A DNA stretch of 64,000 bases from Mycobacterium avium subsp. avium. Lineage in GTDB: Bacteria > Actinomycetota > Actinomycetes > Mycobacteriales > Mycobacteriaceae. A program made the translations under genes and the position numbers. Positions 34,870-47,499 of the stretch are shown one piece after another. Where the stretch lies: assembly GCF_009741445.1 (NCBI RefSeq), contig NZ_CP046507.1:992001-1056000 (forward strand). Direction: 5' to 3'. Below the pieces are notes generated by a model, which saw only the letters and a program-made list of their open reading frames with translations, was not told the DNA's origin and made no database searches. The stretch's first letter is position 1; the number at the start of each line of letters is the position of its first letter.

Positions 34870-36150
34870 TCATGCCGCGACGACGTGCCGGTCGCCGGTG
34901 AGCCTTTCGCGCAGCGTCGCCTCGGCGTACGACGCGCGAAACAGCCCTCGCGACCGCAGAATCGGCACCACCTCGTCGACGAACACCTCCAGACCGTCGG
35001 GGAAGACGTCGGGCATCAGGTTGAAGCCGTCCGCGGCGCCGGCGCCGAACCACTGCTCGATGGTATCGGCCACGTCGACCGGCGATCCCACGATCACTCG
35101 GTGACCCGACCCGCTGAACGCCCGCAGCGTCTGGCGCAGCGTGAGCCCGCCGCTGACGACCAGACGCACCACCGACTCCCGAAAACCCAGGGAGCCAACG
35201 AATTTCGACGGATCCGGCACACTGCCGAGCAGCCGGGCGGGGATGGGTTCGTCCAGCGGCAGCCCGGACAGGTCGGCGCCCAGGGTCTGTGACAACCGCT
35301 CGACGTCGTGGCCGGCGGGCAGCAGCGCGTTCTGCTCCTCGTAGCGCCGCTGCGCCTCGGCGCGGCTGCTGCCGATGGTGGTGATCAGTCCCGGCAGGAT
35401 GCGCACCGCGTCGCGACCGCGGCCGTGCGCCACGGCGGCGTCCTTGACGTAGCGGTAGTGCTCGATCGCGGCGTCCAGGTCGAGTTCGGCGCTGAACACG
35501 GCGTCGGCGACGCGGCCGGCCAGTTCCCGGCCCTGCGGCGACCCGCCGGCCTGGACCAGCAGCGGATGCCCCTGCGGGGACGGGCCCTGCGGCAACGAGC
35601 CGGTGACGGCGAAGAATTCGCCGCGGTGATCGACGCCGCCGCCGGTCGCGGCGTCGCGCCACAGCGCCAGCACCACGTCGACGAACTCCGCGGCGCGCCG
35701 GTACCGCGTCGAGCGGTCCGGGAGATCAGCCAGGCCGAAGTTGCCGCCCGCCGCCTCCGAATACGTGGTGACGACGTTCCACGCCAGGCGACCACCGGAG
35801 AGCTGGTCGAGGCTGAGCAGCCGGTGCGCCAGCTCCACAGGGTCGTTGAACGTCGACGAGAACGTGCCGATCAGCCCGAGATGCTCGGTTTCGGCGGCGA
35901 CGGCCGCCAGGATCACGCTCGGCTCCAGGGCCTGCGACGGGCGCAGCGCCGGATGATCGCGCACCGCCGGCCCGTCGGCCAAAAACAGCGCATCCAGCGT
36001 TCCGCGTTCGGCGATCCGGGCCATCCGCACGTAGTAGCCGGGATCGGTGAACGCGGTCGGCGGCTCGGCCGATCGCCGCCACGACGCGGTGTGGATGCCC
36101 AGGTTCAACACGTTGACGTTGAGCGTCAGGCCGCGCTCGCGGCGGCTCAC
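34870..36150 (-). CDS. NtaA/SnaA/DszA-family flavin monooxygenase
   Basis: A 426-residue LLM enzyme of the subgroup that includes nitrilotriacetate, dibenzothiophene-sulfone (DszA) and related monooxygenases. Diagnostic stretches are LGIHTASWRRSAEPPTAFTD, WNVVTTYSEAAGGNFGL and HPLLVQAGGSPQGRELAGR. The start is GTG 36150, overlapping the stop of the upstream LLM gene. With an SsuD-like enzyme, an SfnB/DszC-like flavoprotein and an ABC importer as neighbours, a C-S bond-cleaving role is likely but inferred. Confidence 0.87.
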   Translation of the reverse strand: MSRRERGLTLNVNVLNLGIHTASWRRSAEPPTAFTDPGYYVRMARIAERGTLDALFLADGPAVRDHPALRPSQALEPSVILAAVAAETEHLGLIGTFSSTFNDPVELAHRLLSLDQLSGGRLAWNVVTTYSEAAGGNFGLADLPDRSTRYRRAAEFVDVVLALWRDAATGGGVDHRGEFFAVTGSLPQGPSPQGHPLLVQAGGSPQGRELAGRVADAVFSAELDLDAAIEHYRYVKDAAVAHGRGRDAVRILPGLITTIGSSRAEAQRRYEEQNALLPAGHDVERLSQTLGADLSGLPLDEPIPARLLGSVPDPSKFVGSLGFRESVVRLVVSGGLTLRQTLRAFSGSGHRVIVGSPVDVADTIEQWFGAGAADGFNLMPDVFPDGLEVFVDEVVPILRSRGLFRASYAEATLRERLTGDRHVVAA

Positions 36151-37073
36151 AGCCGGGCCCCCGCGTTCGGCGCACCGTCGAAGGCGCGGGGATGATGCGA
36201 CAGGTCGGGGGCGGCCGGGACGGGTAGCGAAAGTCGTTGCCGCAGTGTGCCCGCACCCGGCGCGGCCAGCACGCCGCGGCGGTACGCGGCCGCCACGACG
36301 TCGTCCAGCACCGCGGTCAGCGCGTCGGCCGGCACCCGCAGCAGCACGCCGGCGGCGCCCGGCGTGCCCGCCACCCGGTCGAGCGCGGCGTGATCGACCG
36401 AGCGGACCCGGACCACGGCGCCGTCGGGCACCGGGGCGCCGTCCTGGACGACGACCACGTCCGCATCCGCTGTGGCCGCACCGGCGTGCTGCCACACCGG
36501 CAGGTCGCCCTGCCGCGAGCCGGGCACGTTCAGCGGCCCGGCGATGCGATAGGCACCGCGCACGTCGGCCCGGCGGAGCCGGGTGGTGTCGGTGAAGACG
36601 CCGGTCGAGTGGTCGCCCAGCACCGACGCGAAAGGCCAAGTGCGCCATAGCGTTCGCACGGCCGCGATCGCCTCCGCGGTGTGCGCCGGACCCAGGGCGG
36701 CGCCGGTCCAGGTGTCGGCGCCGGCGCCCAGGGCGATGCGCCGGTCGGCGTCCAGGGCGAACCACCCGACCCGCCCGCGCGCCGCGTGGTCGACCGACAC
36801 CAGACGGCGGGCCAGGTTGTAGGGGTGGTCGCGGTGCGGTGCCGCCGCGACGACCAGGCCCAGATGGCTGCTGTGCCGGGCCGCGACGGTGGCGATCACC
36901 GACGCGTCGAGGCTGGGCGCGGCGGGCGGTTCGGTCCGGTCGGCGCCGATCACCCAGTAGTGCACGCCGGCGGACTCCAGGCGGTGCGCCAGACCGGCGA
37001 TACCCGAAGCGGGCGAGCGTTCCCCGATTCCGTCGCCGGCCAGCTCGATCCCGACGGACAGCGCAACAGCCAT
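36147..37073 (-). CDS. Luciferase-like monooxygenase, third member of the cluster
   Basis: A 308-residue protein with a reduced LLM fold (GIAGLAHRLESAGVHYWVIG, RHSSHLGLVVAAAPHRDHPYN, GRVGWFALDA). ATG 37073 gives a protein starting MAVALSVGIELAGDG; a longer frame upstream is Arg-rich and unlikely. It is shorter and more divergent than its two neighbours and lacks parts of the usual insertion, so it may have a modified activity or a regulatory role. It overlaps the next gene by 4 bases and is first in the minus-strand operon. Confidence 0.78.
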   Translation of the reverse strand: MAVALSVGIELAGDGIGERSPASGIAGLAHRLESAGVHYWVIGADRTEPPAAPSLDASVIATVAARHSSHLGLVVAAAPHRDHPYNLARRLVSVDHAARGRVGWFALDADRRIALGAGADTWTGAALGPAHTAEAIAAVRTLWRTWPFASVLGDHSTGVFTDTTRLRRADVRGAYRIAGPLNVPGSRQGDLPVWQHAGAATADADVVVVQDGAPVPDGAVVRVRSVDHAALDRVAGTPGAAGVLLRVPADALTAVLDDVVAAAYRRGVLAAPGAGTLRQRLSLPVPAAPDLSHHPRAFDGAPNAGARL

Positions 37074-37111
37074 GAACCAGGACGCTACGTGGCCGCCTGC
37101 GCGATGCAACT

Positions 37112-37128
37112 CCCGCGATCGTCGCGGG
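37112..37128. promoter_or_regulatory. Inverted repeat in the divergent promoter region of the organosulfur island
   Basis: CCCGCGA-TCG-TCGCGGG is a perfect 7-bp inverted repeat in the 199-bp spacer between the divergent LLM operon (start 37073) and the flavoprotein/ABC operon (start 37273). It could be an operator serving both sides. A GC-rich dyad near 37225-37245 could be another. No recognisable riboswitch or poly-Cys leader peptide is seen. Confidence 0.4.
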
Positions 37129-37272
37129 CCGAAAGATGGCTGACCACAGCGTGTTCCGCTTAAAAATTGTGACGCGGTAAACCGTTGCCGGCATTGCGCG
37201 GCGGCGCCTAGGTTTGGTCGCTGTTGCCGCGGACCGCCGCGGCGCGGACGCATCCGGAAGGCTCTGACACGT

Positions 37273-38484
37273 ATGCCCGTTGCATTTCACCGGCAGGACA
37301 CACCCGCGGGCGCGGCGGCGGTGCAGCCCGTGCTGGCCGAGATCGCCGCGGACTACCGCCTGCGGTTGGCCGACGGGGGCACCGAACCGCCGCTGCGTGG
37401 GCTCAAACTCGTTCGCGACCATCGGCTCGGCGCGCTGCGGTTGGCCCGCGAGCTGGGCGGCGCCGGCTACACGGCGCCGGAGTTCTTCGACTACCTCGTC
37501 GCGCTGGCCGCCGCCGACCCCGACCTGGCGCACATCCTGCGGATCCACTACGCACTGGTCGAGGAGCTGCAAGTCACGCCGCGACGCCCGGGCAGCGACC
37601 GGTGGATCGCGGTGGTCGCCGAGGGCGGGTTGATCGGCGGCGCTAACGCCGAACAGAGCCAGAAGTCGGTGGGCGGCAACCACCGTGACACCCGGCTGGT
37701 CACCACTCCCGACGGGTTGCGGTTGCGCGGCAGGAAGTTCTACAGCACCGGCGCGCAGTTCTCCGACTACCTGCGGATCACCGCGCAGGACGACGACGGC
37801 GCGCCGACCGCCGTGGTGATTCCGGTCGACCGGGCCGGGGTCGAGCACCTCGACGACTGGGACGGCATCGGTCAGCGCCAGACAGGAAGCGGCACAACGG
37901 TATTCAACGACGTTGCGGTCGCCGACGACGAAGTGTTCCCGCTCGGTTCGACCATCGGCGTCAACCGGGCCCGCGGCGCGCTGGTCCAGCTTTACCTGCA
38001 CGCGGTGGCCGCCGGAATCCTGCGCAGCCTGACCGAGGACGCCGCGGCGCTGGTGCGCGGGCGGCGCCGGACCTACACGTTCGCCAGCGCCGACACCCCG
38101 ACCGCCGACCCGCAACTGCTGCAGATCGTCGGCGAGATCGACGCGGTGGCCTACACCGCGCACGCCCTGGTGCGCAACGCGGCGGCCGAGCTCGCCCCGG
38201 CGCTGCAGGCCGCCCGCGACACCGGGATCGATCCGGAACTGGAAGCCGCGGCATCGATCGCCGCCGCCCGCGTCAAGGTGGCGATCCAGGAGCCCGCGCT
38301 GCGGGCGGCGTCACGCGTGTTCGACGCCGGCGGCGCGTCCGCCGTCCAGGCGTCGGCGCTGCTGGACCGGCACTGGCGTAATCTGCGGACGCTGTTCTCG
38401 CACAACCCGACGGTCTACAAGGCGCGGGTGCTCGGCGATGTCGCCGTCAACGGCGCCGCCCTGCCCGACACCAGCTTCTTCTGA
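37273..38484 (+). CDS. Acyl-CoA-dehydrogenase-like flavin monooxygenase (SfnB/DszC type)
   Basis: A 403-residue protein with the acyl-CoA dehydrogenase fold: a helical N-domain, a beta-domain (GRKFYSTGAQFSDYLRITAQ) and a C-terminal helical bundle ending LFSHNPTVYKARVLGD. The catalytic Glu of true dehydrogenases is not evident, as in the DszC/SfnB group that uses FMNH2 and oxygen to oxidise sulfur compounds. It heads the plus-strand operon and is followed after 9 bases by the binding protein gene. Confidence 0.85.
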   Translation: MPVAFHRQDTPAGAAAVQPVLAEIAADYRLRLADGGTEPPLRGLKLVRDHRLGALRLARELGGAGYTAPEFFDYLVALAAADPDLAHILRIHYALVEELQVTPRRPGSDRWIAVVAEGGLIGGANAEQSQKSVGGNHRDTRLVTTPDGLRLRGRKFYSTGAQFSDYLRITAQDDDGAPTAVVIPVDRAGVEHLDDWDGIGQRQTGSGTTVFNDVAVADDEVFPLGSTIGVNRARGALVQLYLHAVAAGILRSLTEDAAALVRGRRRTYTFASADTPTADPQLLQIVGEIDAVAYTAHALVRNAAAELAPALQAARDTGIDPELEAAASIAAARVKVAIQEPALRAASRVFDAGGASAVQASALLDRHWRNLRTLFSHNPTVYKARVLGDVAVNGAALPDTSFF

Positions 38485-38493
38485 CCCGCTCGG

Positions 38494-40086
38494 ATGGCGA
38501 AGGTAGCGACGCGCACCGCGGCGCTGGGCGCGGTGTTGTGCGTCCTGGCGGCGGGGTGTTCCGGCCATCGGCACACCGCGAGCACCGGACCCACGGGTCC
38601 GCCGGTGCGCGGCGGCACCCTGACCTACTCTGGCGTGCAGTTCGTCACCGACACCATGGCCGCCAACTACAGCGCCAACAACCTGATGTTCCAGCTGCTC
38701 GACCGGGTGGTCTACGTCGACCCGAAAACCGACGCGGTGCGCGGGTGGCTGGCAAAAACCTTCTCCCGCAACCAGAACGCCACCCGGTACACCTTCACCA
38801 TCCGCGACGGGGTGAGCTTCAGCGACCACACACCGCTGACCGCCGAGGTGGTCAAGGCGAATTTCGACCAGCTCGGCAAGGGTGACCCGGCCAAGAAGAT
38901 GCCGGCCTTCGCCGATTTCGTCGGCTACGACCACAGCGAGGTCAGCGGCAACGTCGTCACCGTGTTCCTCGACCGGCCCAACACCAACTTCTACAAGGTG
39001 CTGTCCTACAGCCGCGCGGGCATCCGTGCACCGGCCACGCTGGCGCTCGACTACCAGCACCAGGCCAAGGTCGAAAACGTCATCGGCTCAGGCCCTTTCG
39101 TGTACCAGTCGCAGATCCCCGACCAGCAGGTGGTGCTCACCAGGCGCCCGGACTACGCGTGGCCGCCGTCGTCGTGGCCCAACCAGGGGCCGGCCTACGT
39201 CGACAAGGTCGTCTTCCGGGTGATCGGCGAGCCGGGCCTGCGCGCGGGCGCGGTCCAATCCCATCAGGTGGATGTGGCCCGCGGAATCCAGCCCACCGAC
39301 GAACCCGCGCTCAAACAGGGTGGCCTGCAGGTGATCCCGGTGGCGGCTCCCGCCGAGACCGCGAACCTGGTCGGGTTCCGGATCAACAACCAGGTCGTCG
39401 ACGACGTAAGGGTGCGCCGGGCGCTGCAACTGGGCATCGACCGTCGGGCGGTGGTGGACACCGTGCTCTCCGACAGCTATCGCGCGGCCGATTCCGTGCT
39501 GGGACACGACGATCCGTTATTCGCCGATGTGAGCGCCGACATCGGGTATCGGCCGCAGCGGGCGGCCGGCCTGCTCGATGCGGCCGGGTGGAAGCCGGGC
39601 GGTGACGGGGTGCGCGAAAAGGACGGCAAGAAACTTGTTCTGACGCTGGCGGCGTCCAACCAGAGCGTGGTGTTCCGCCCGGCGTTCGAGTTCATCGAAC
39701 AGCAGTGGCGGGAGCTGGGCGTGGTGCTGCAGAACCGGGCAGGCGACACGACGTTCTTCAATGCCTCCAGCAGTCAATCGTCAACCCCGTTGTTCGGCAC
39801 CAGGATTCAGTACAACATCGGGCTGGGCCTGCTGTTCGGCCGCCCGAAAAGCAACCTGACGTTCGCGCAGAACGACGCGTTGCTCGCGCTGTCCGAGGAG
39901 GAACTGCGGCAGACCGACCCGACGCGGCTCAAAGACGTCGTCGCCCGCGAGCAGCGCAGGATCATCGACGACCAGCTGGCGTTGGTGCTGTGGGATGAGG
40001 TGCAGGTGCACGCCGCCGCACCCAACGTGCACGTGGAATTCACCCGCTACACCGAGCCGCTGCTGCAGAGCGCCTGGAAGGCGTGA
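38494..40086 (+). CDS. ABC transporter substrate-binding lipoprotein, family 5 (peptide/nickel type)
   Basis: A 530-residue lipoprotein. The signal peptide ends in the lipobox LAAGC (Cys22). The mature part is a cluster C (SBP_bac_5) binding protein with RGGTLTYSGVQFVTD near the start and NLVGFRINNQVVDDVRVRRALQLGIDR in the middle. These normally bind peptides, but members near LLM and SfnB-like genes probably bind small organosulfur compounds. It overlaps the first permease by 4 bases. Confidence 0.9.
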   Translation: MAKVATRTAALGAVLCVLAAGCSGHRHTASTGPTGPPVRGGTLTYSGVQFVTDTMAANYSANNLMFQLLDRVVYVDPKTDAVRGWLAKTFSRNQNATRYTFTIRDGVSFSDHTPLTAEVVKANFDQLGKGDPAKKMPAFADFVGYDHSEVSGNVVTVFLDRPNTNFYKVLSYSRAGIRAPATLALDYQHQAKVENVIGSGPFVYQSQIPDQQVVLTRRPDYAWPPSSWPNQGPAYVDKVVFRVIGEPGLRAGAVQSHQVDVARGIQPTDEPALKQGGLQVIPVAAPAETANLVGFRINNQVVDDVRVRRALQLGIDRRAVVDTVLSDSYRAADSVLGHDDPLFADVSADIGYRPQRAAGLLDAAGWKPGGDGVREKDGKKLVLTLAASNQSVVFRPAFEFIEQQWRELGVVLQNRAGDTTFFNASSSQSSTPLFGTRIQYNIGLGLLFGRPKSNLTFAQNDALLALSEEELRQTDPTRLKDVVAREQRRIIDDQLALVLWDEVQVHAAAPNVHVEFTRYTEPLLQSAWKA

Positions 40087-41054
40087 GGGGGATGCTCGGC
40101 TACGTTCTCGCCCGGATCGGCCAGTCGGCCATCGTGCTGCTGGCGGTCTTCAGCCTGGTGTTCTGGGGCGTCAGCATCCTGCCGGCCGATCCGGCGGCGA
40201 TCTTCGTGGCCAAGGGGGAGGGCTACTTCAACCCCGACATCGTCGCGCAGGTCAAGGCGTTCTACGGCTACGACCGGCCGCTGTGGGTGCAGTACTTCGC
40301 GCAGCTGAACCAGGTGCTGCACGGGCATTTCGGCTTCTCGCTGTCCAGCGGTCAGGCCGTCACCGACCGGATCGGCGGGGTGATCGGCGAGACGCTGAAA
40401 CTGGCGGCCACCGCCACCGCGTTCGCGGTGCTGTTCGCGGTGTCGGTCACCGCGCTGGCGACCACCTGCGCGCCGGTGCGGTCGGTGCTGCGCGCGATCC
40501 CGCCGCTGTTCGGCGCGGTCCCCACGTTTTGGCTCGGATTGGTTGTGCTGCAAGTGTTTTCGGTGCAGCTCGGCCTGATCTCGTTGTTCCCGGACGGATC
40601 CGTGACGTCGCTGCTGGTCGCCGCGCTGGTGCTCGCGGTGCCCGTTTCGGCGCCGATCGCGCAGGTGCTGGGCAAGAACATCGACGCCACGCTGGCGCTG
40701 CCGCACGTCAACACCGCGCGGGCCAAGGGCGGCACCCCGGGCTGGGTGATCCGCAAGCACGTCGTGAAGAACGCCGCCGGGCCGGCGCTGACGGTGACCG
40801 CGACGACCGTCGGTGCACTGCTGGGCGGCTCGGTGGTCACCGAAACGGTGTTCTCCCGCTCCGGAGTGGGTGCGGTGCTGCTGCAGGCGGTGTCCAGCCA
40901 GGACATCTCGCTGATCCAGGGCCTGGTGCTGCTGACGGCGGTGGCGATCGTGGCGGCCAACCTGGCGGTGGACCTGATCTATCCGCTGCTCGACCCGCGG
41001 GTCACCCGGGTGCAGCGCCGCGGGTTCACCACCCGGCTGGGCAGGTTCGGATGA
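40083..41054 (+). CDS. ABC transporter permease (DppB type)
   Basis: A 323-residue inner-membrane permease with about six helices, starting with LGYVLARIGQSAIVLLAVFS. The coupling-loop region reads NTARAKGGTPGWVIRKHVVKNA. The start is GTG 40083 or ATG 40092. It pairs with the next permease to form the channel of the importer. Confidence 0.9.
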   Translation: MRGMLGYVLARIGQSAIVLLAVFSLVFWGVSILPADPAAIFVAKGEGYFNPDIVAQVKAFYGYDRPLWVQYFAQLNQVLHGHFGFSLSSGQAVTDRIGGVIGETLKLAATATAFAVLFAVSVTALATTCAPVRSVLRAIPPLFGAVPTFWLGLVVLQVFSVQLGLISLFPDGSVTSLLVAALVLAVPVSAPIAQVLGKNIDATLALPHVNTARAKGGTPGWVIRKHVVKNAAGPALTVTATTVGALLGGSVVTETVFSRSGVGAVLLQAVSSQDISLIQGLVLLTAVAIVAANLAVDLIYPLLDPRVTRVQRRGFTTRLGRFG

Positions 41055-41857
41055 GCGCGCGCACGGCGTCCTGGCCGGTGCGGATCTCCGCGGCGGTGCT
41101 GATCCTGACCGCCGCCTGGGCGGCGGCTCCAGGGCTGTTCACCGATCGAAACCCGTTGAAGGGCAGGCCGGTTGACAAGTTCCAGCCGCCGAGCGCGGCG
41201 CACTGGTTCGGCACCGACCACCTGGGCCGCGACGTGCTGACCCGGGTCATCTACGGAACCTCGCACACCGTCGCCACCGCGGGGCTGGCGGTGGCGGTGG
41301 GGCTGCTGCTCGGCAGTTCCGTCGGCATCGCCGCCGGCGTCAGCGGGCCCGTGGTCGATGCCGTCGCCATGCGAGCGTCCGACGTGTTGCTGGCGCTGCC
41401 GGGGTTCCTGACGTCGGTGTGGATCGTCACCGCCTACGGCCCCGGACCGCTGTCGGTCGGCATCGGTGTGGGCATCGGATCGATCGCCGTCTTCGCGCGG
41501 GTGTTTCGCGCCGAAGTGCTGCGGGTGCGGGCGCTGGACTACGTCGAGGCCGCCTTTCTGTCCGGCGAGACCCGCTGGTCGGTCATCCGCCGCCATATCG
41601 TTCCCAACGCCGCCGGCGCCGTGATCGCGCTGGCGGTGATCGATCTCAGCGGTGCGATCCTACTGATCTCGGCGTTGGGTTACCTCGGCTACAGCGCCCC
41701 GCCGCCGACACCGGAGTGGGGACTGCTAGTCGCCGAGGGCCGCCGCTATCTGGCCACCGCGTGGTGGCTGTCCACCCTGCCCGGCGCCGTGGTCCTGTCG
41801 GTGATCCTGGCGCTCGGCGTGCTCAGCCGCCGGGCGCTGACGTCGCACCGCATCTGA
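41051..41857 (+). CDS. ABC transporter permease (DppC type)
   Basis: A 268-residue permease; ATG 41051 overlaps the previous stop. N-terminal PSAAHWFGTDHLGRDVLTRV is the DppC signature, and the EAA-like loop is DYVEAAFLSGETRWSVIRRH. It partners the DppB-type permease. The ATPase gene follows after 18 bases with an agaagaga ribosome-binding site. Confidence 0.9.
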   Translation: MSARTASWPVRISAAVLILTAAWAAAPGLFTDRNPLKGRPVDKFQPPSAAHWFGTDHLGRDVLTRVIYGTSHTVATAGLAVAVGLLLGSSVGIAAGVSGPVVDAVAMRASDVLLALPGFLTSVWIVTAYGPGPLSVGIGVGIGSIAVFARVFRAEVLRVRALDYVEAAFLSGETRWSVIRRHIVPNAAGAVIALAVIDLSGAILLISALGYLGYSAPPPTPEWGLLVAEGRRYLATAWWLSTLPGAVVLSVILALGVLSRRALTSHRI

Positions 41858-41875
41858 ACGAGAAGAGAACGCACA

Positions 41876-43483
41876 ATGGGTCCACCGCTGCTCGACGTGT
41901 CCGGTCTGACCGTGACCTATCCCGGTGCGGTGCCCAGGGTGGCGCTGGACCGCGTCGACCTGGCGGTGTCGTCGGGCGAATTCGTCGCCGTGGTCGGTGA
42001 ATCCGGTTCGGGCAAAACGACTTTGGCCAACGCGGTGGTCGGATTGCTGCCGGCGGCCGCGAGGATCACCGCGGGGTCGTTAACCATCGCCGGTCGCGAC
42101 GTGCTGGGCCTGAGCGAACGGCAGTGGTGCCGGCTGCGCGGCAGCACCGTGGGATTGGTGCCGCAGGATCCCGCCACGTCGTTGAACCCGGTGCGCAGCA
42201 TTGGATCCCAGATCGCCGAGATCTTCCCCCTGAAGGGCGAGCGGTTGTCCCGGCGCGAGGCGCGGCGGCGCTGCATCGAGCTGCTGGACCGGGTGGAGAT
42301 CGACCGCCCCGCGCAGCGCCTGAAACAGTATCCGGGCGAGCTCTCCGGCGGCATGCGCCAGCGCGTGCTCATCGCGATCGCGTTCGCCCTCAACCCCGGG
42401 CTGTTGATCGCCGACGAGCCGACGTCCGCCCTCGACGTGACCGTCCAGCGGCACGTGCTGGCCGTGTTCGATCGGCTGGTCGCCGAGCAGCGCACCACCG
42501 TCGTCTTCATCACCCACGACATCGGGGTGGCCACCGATCACGCGTCGCGCATCGTGGTGATGCGCGGCGGCGTCGTCGTCGAGGACGCGCCGGCCGAGGC
42601 CATCGTCGCGGCCCCGCGCACCGAGTACGCCGCGCATCTCGTCCGCCGGCTCACGGCTCCGGCGCCGGCCGCCGCGCCCGCCGGCTCCGAGGACGTCATC
42701 GAGGTCGCCGGCGTCGCCAAGGAGTTCCGGCTCGGTGCCCGGGCCCGGCACACCGCCGTGGCGGAGGTGGCCTTCACCGTCCGGCGGGGCGAGACGCTGG
42801 CGCTGGTGGGGGAGTCCGGGTCGGGCAAGTCGACGACGGCGAAAATGGTCGTCGGCCTGCTCACCCCCACCCGGGGCACGGTGCGGGTGCTGGGCCGCGA
42901 TGTCGCCGCGCTGCCGGCGCGGGCCCGGCGCCGGCACTGGCAAGACATCCAGTTCGTCTACCAGAACCCGGGGTCGGCGCTGGACCCGCGCTGGACGGTG
43001 CGCCAGATCCTGGACGGCCCGCTGCGGTCCTACCGGGTGGACGACCGGGCCCGCCGCGCGCAGCGCATCGCCGAGGCCCTGGCCAGTGTCGGCTTGAGTG
43101 ACGACAAGCTGGACCGGCGGCCGGGCGAGCTCTCCGGCGGTGAATGCCAGCGGGTCGCGATCGCCCGCGCCCTGGTGCTGCGCCCGCAGATCGTGGTGCT
43201 CGACGAACCGCTGTCCGCGCTCGACGTCGTCACCAAGGACCAGATCGTCGGCCTGCTGCTGCGGCTGCAGCGGCAGCTGGGGCTGACCTATCTGTTCGTC
43301 TCGCACGATCTGTCGGTGGTGCGGCGACTGGCGCACCGCGTCGTGGTGCTGCGCGCCGGGCGCGTCGTGGAAACCGGGGACACCGCGGCGGTGTTCGCCG
43401 CGCCGGCCGCGGACTACACCCGCGCGCTGCTCGACGCGGTCCCGGGCCGGCGGCTGGCGCATCCGGCGCTGTCCCCCTCCTGA
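41876..43483 (+). CDS. ABC transporter ATPase, fused DppD-DppF (two nucleotide-binding domains)
   Basis: A 535-residue protein with two complete ATPase domains: Walker [13 protein letters not shown] with signature LSGGMRQRV in the first half, and Walker [13 protein letters not shown] with signature LSGGECQRV in the second. It powers the import of the ligand captured by the lipoprotein. The two halves are separate genes (dppD, dppF) in many bacteria. It is the last gene of the island; chorismate synthase begins 57 bases later on the same strand. Confidence 0.92.
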   Translation: MGPPLLDVSGLTVTYPGAVPRVALDRVDLAVSSGEFVAVVGESGSGKTTLANAVVGLLPAAARITAGSLTIAGRDVLGLSERQWCRLRGSTVGLVPQDPATSLNPVRSIGSQIAEIFPLKGERLSRREARRRCIELLDRVEIDRPAQRLKQYPGELSGGMRQRVLIAIAFALNPGLLIADEPTSALDVTVQRHVLAVFDRLVAEQRTTVVFITHDIGVATDHASRIVVMRGGVVVEDAPAEAIVAAPRTEYAAHLVRRLTAPAPAAAPAGSEDVIEVAGVAKEFRLGARARHTAVAEVAFTVRRGETLALVGESGSGKSTTAKMVVGLLTPTRGTVRVLGRDVAALPARARRRHWQDIQFVYQNPGSALDPRWTVRQILDGPLRSYRVDDRARRAQRIAEALASVGLSDDKLDRRPGELSGGECQRVAIARALVLRPQIVVLDEPLSALDVVTKDQIVGLLLRLQRQLGLTYLFVSHDLSVVRRLAHRVVVLRAGRVVETGDTAAVFAAPAADYTRALLDAVPGRRLAHPALSPS

Positions 43484-43540
43484 ACGTGGGGGGCCTGCGC
43501 GAATCGGCCTTTCGGAACTCGACATGGGAAGATGGGACCC

Positions 43541-46794
<3,254 letters not shown>

Positions 46795-46798
<4 letters not shown>

Positions 46799-47466
46799 GC
46801 CTTGCCGGGTTCGCCGCCCGGTTCGGGCTCGGTGCGGATCACCTCGGTCTTCGGGTCGTCCCCGGCGCTGGGGATCGTCTCGGTGGGCGATTCGGCCTCC
46901 CGCTCGGCGGTGGCGACCGCCGCGGTGTGCGCCTCGGTCTGGGCGCCGGCCGCGGGAATCTCGCCGGTGGGCGCGTCGTCGCCGCGCACCGCGGAGAAAA
47001 CGTCGGTGTCGGCGCGCTCGTCGTCGTGGCCGGGCCGGCGCGGCGGCGGGTTGCGGTCCACCCGCCAGCGGCCGATGGTCACGCCGATGATGCCGGGCAG
47101 AAAGACGCACAGCGCGGTGAACGCCGCGAACGTCGTCACCTCGTTGATCAGCCCGCCGGTGTAGAGGCCCTTGTACACCAGGGCGATCAGCCAGGAGACG
47201 GCGCCGCTGAGCACGCCCGCGACCAGGCCGGCCAGCAGCCAGGTCATCGCCAGGTCGCCGCGGCGGTCCGGGTCGGGGTTGGCGATCGCGTCGGCCCGGC
47301 CGTCGAACACGCCCCAGACCGCCACCGCGATGACGAACAACAGCAGCAGCACCACGCTGAACAGCCCGGCCTGCGTCTGCCACGCGTTGATCAGCGCACC
47401 CTGGAACAATCGGACGACGACCATCGCCGCGGCGTACACCAATCCGCGCAGCATCCAGTTACTCAT
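46795..47466 (-). CDS. Four-helix membrane protein with acidic C-terminal tail (Rv2536-like)
   Basis: A 223-residue protein with four membrane helices in the first 130 residues ([74 protein letters not shown]). A hydrophilic tail rich in Glu, Thr and Pro follows. It matches the B-4DMT family of actinobacteria. Function is unknown. It is divergent from pepQ across 33 bases. Confidence 0.8.
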
Positions 47467-47499
47467 GGCCCAAAAGCGTAGCGAGTACCGTCAAGACCC

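Noticed and set aside
37074..37272. SAM or other sulfur-related riboswitch, or a poly-Cys attenuator peptide, before the SfnB-like gene
   Set aside because: I looked for a short frame with consecutive Cys codons and for a recognisable riboswitch core and found neither. A covariance-model search would be needed to exclude a divergent one.
34870..38163. Treating the whole 1097-codon frame as one LLM fusion protein
   Set aside because: Only the part from GTG 36150 has LLM similarity. The upstream part overlaps another LLM gene in a different frame and is antisense to the SfnB-like gene.
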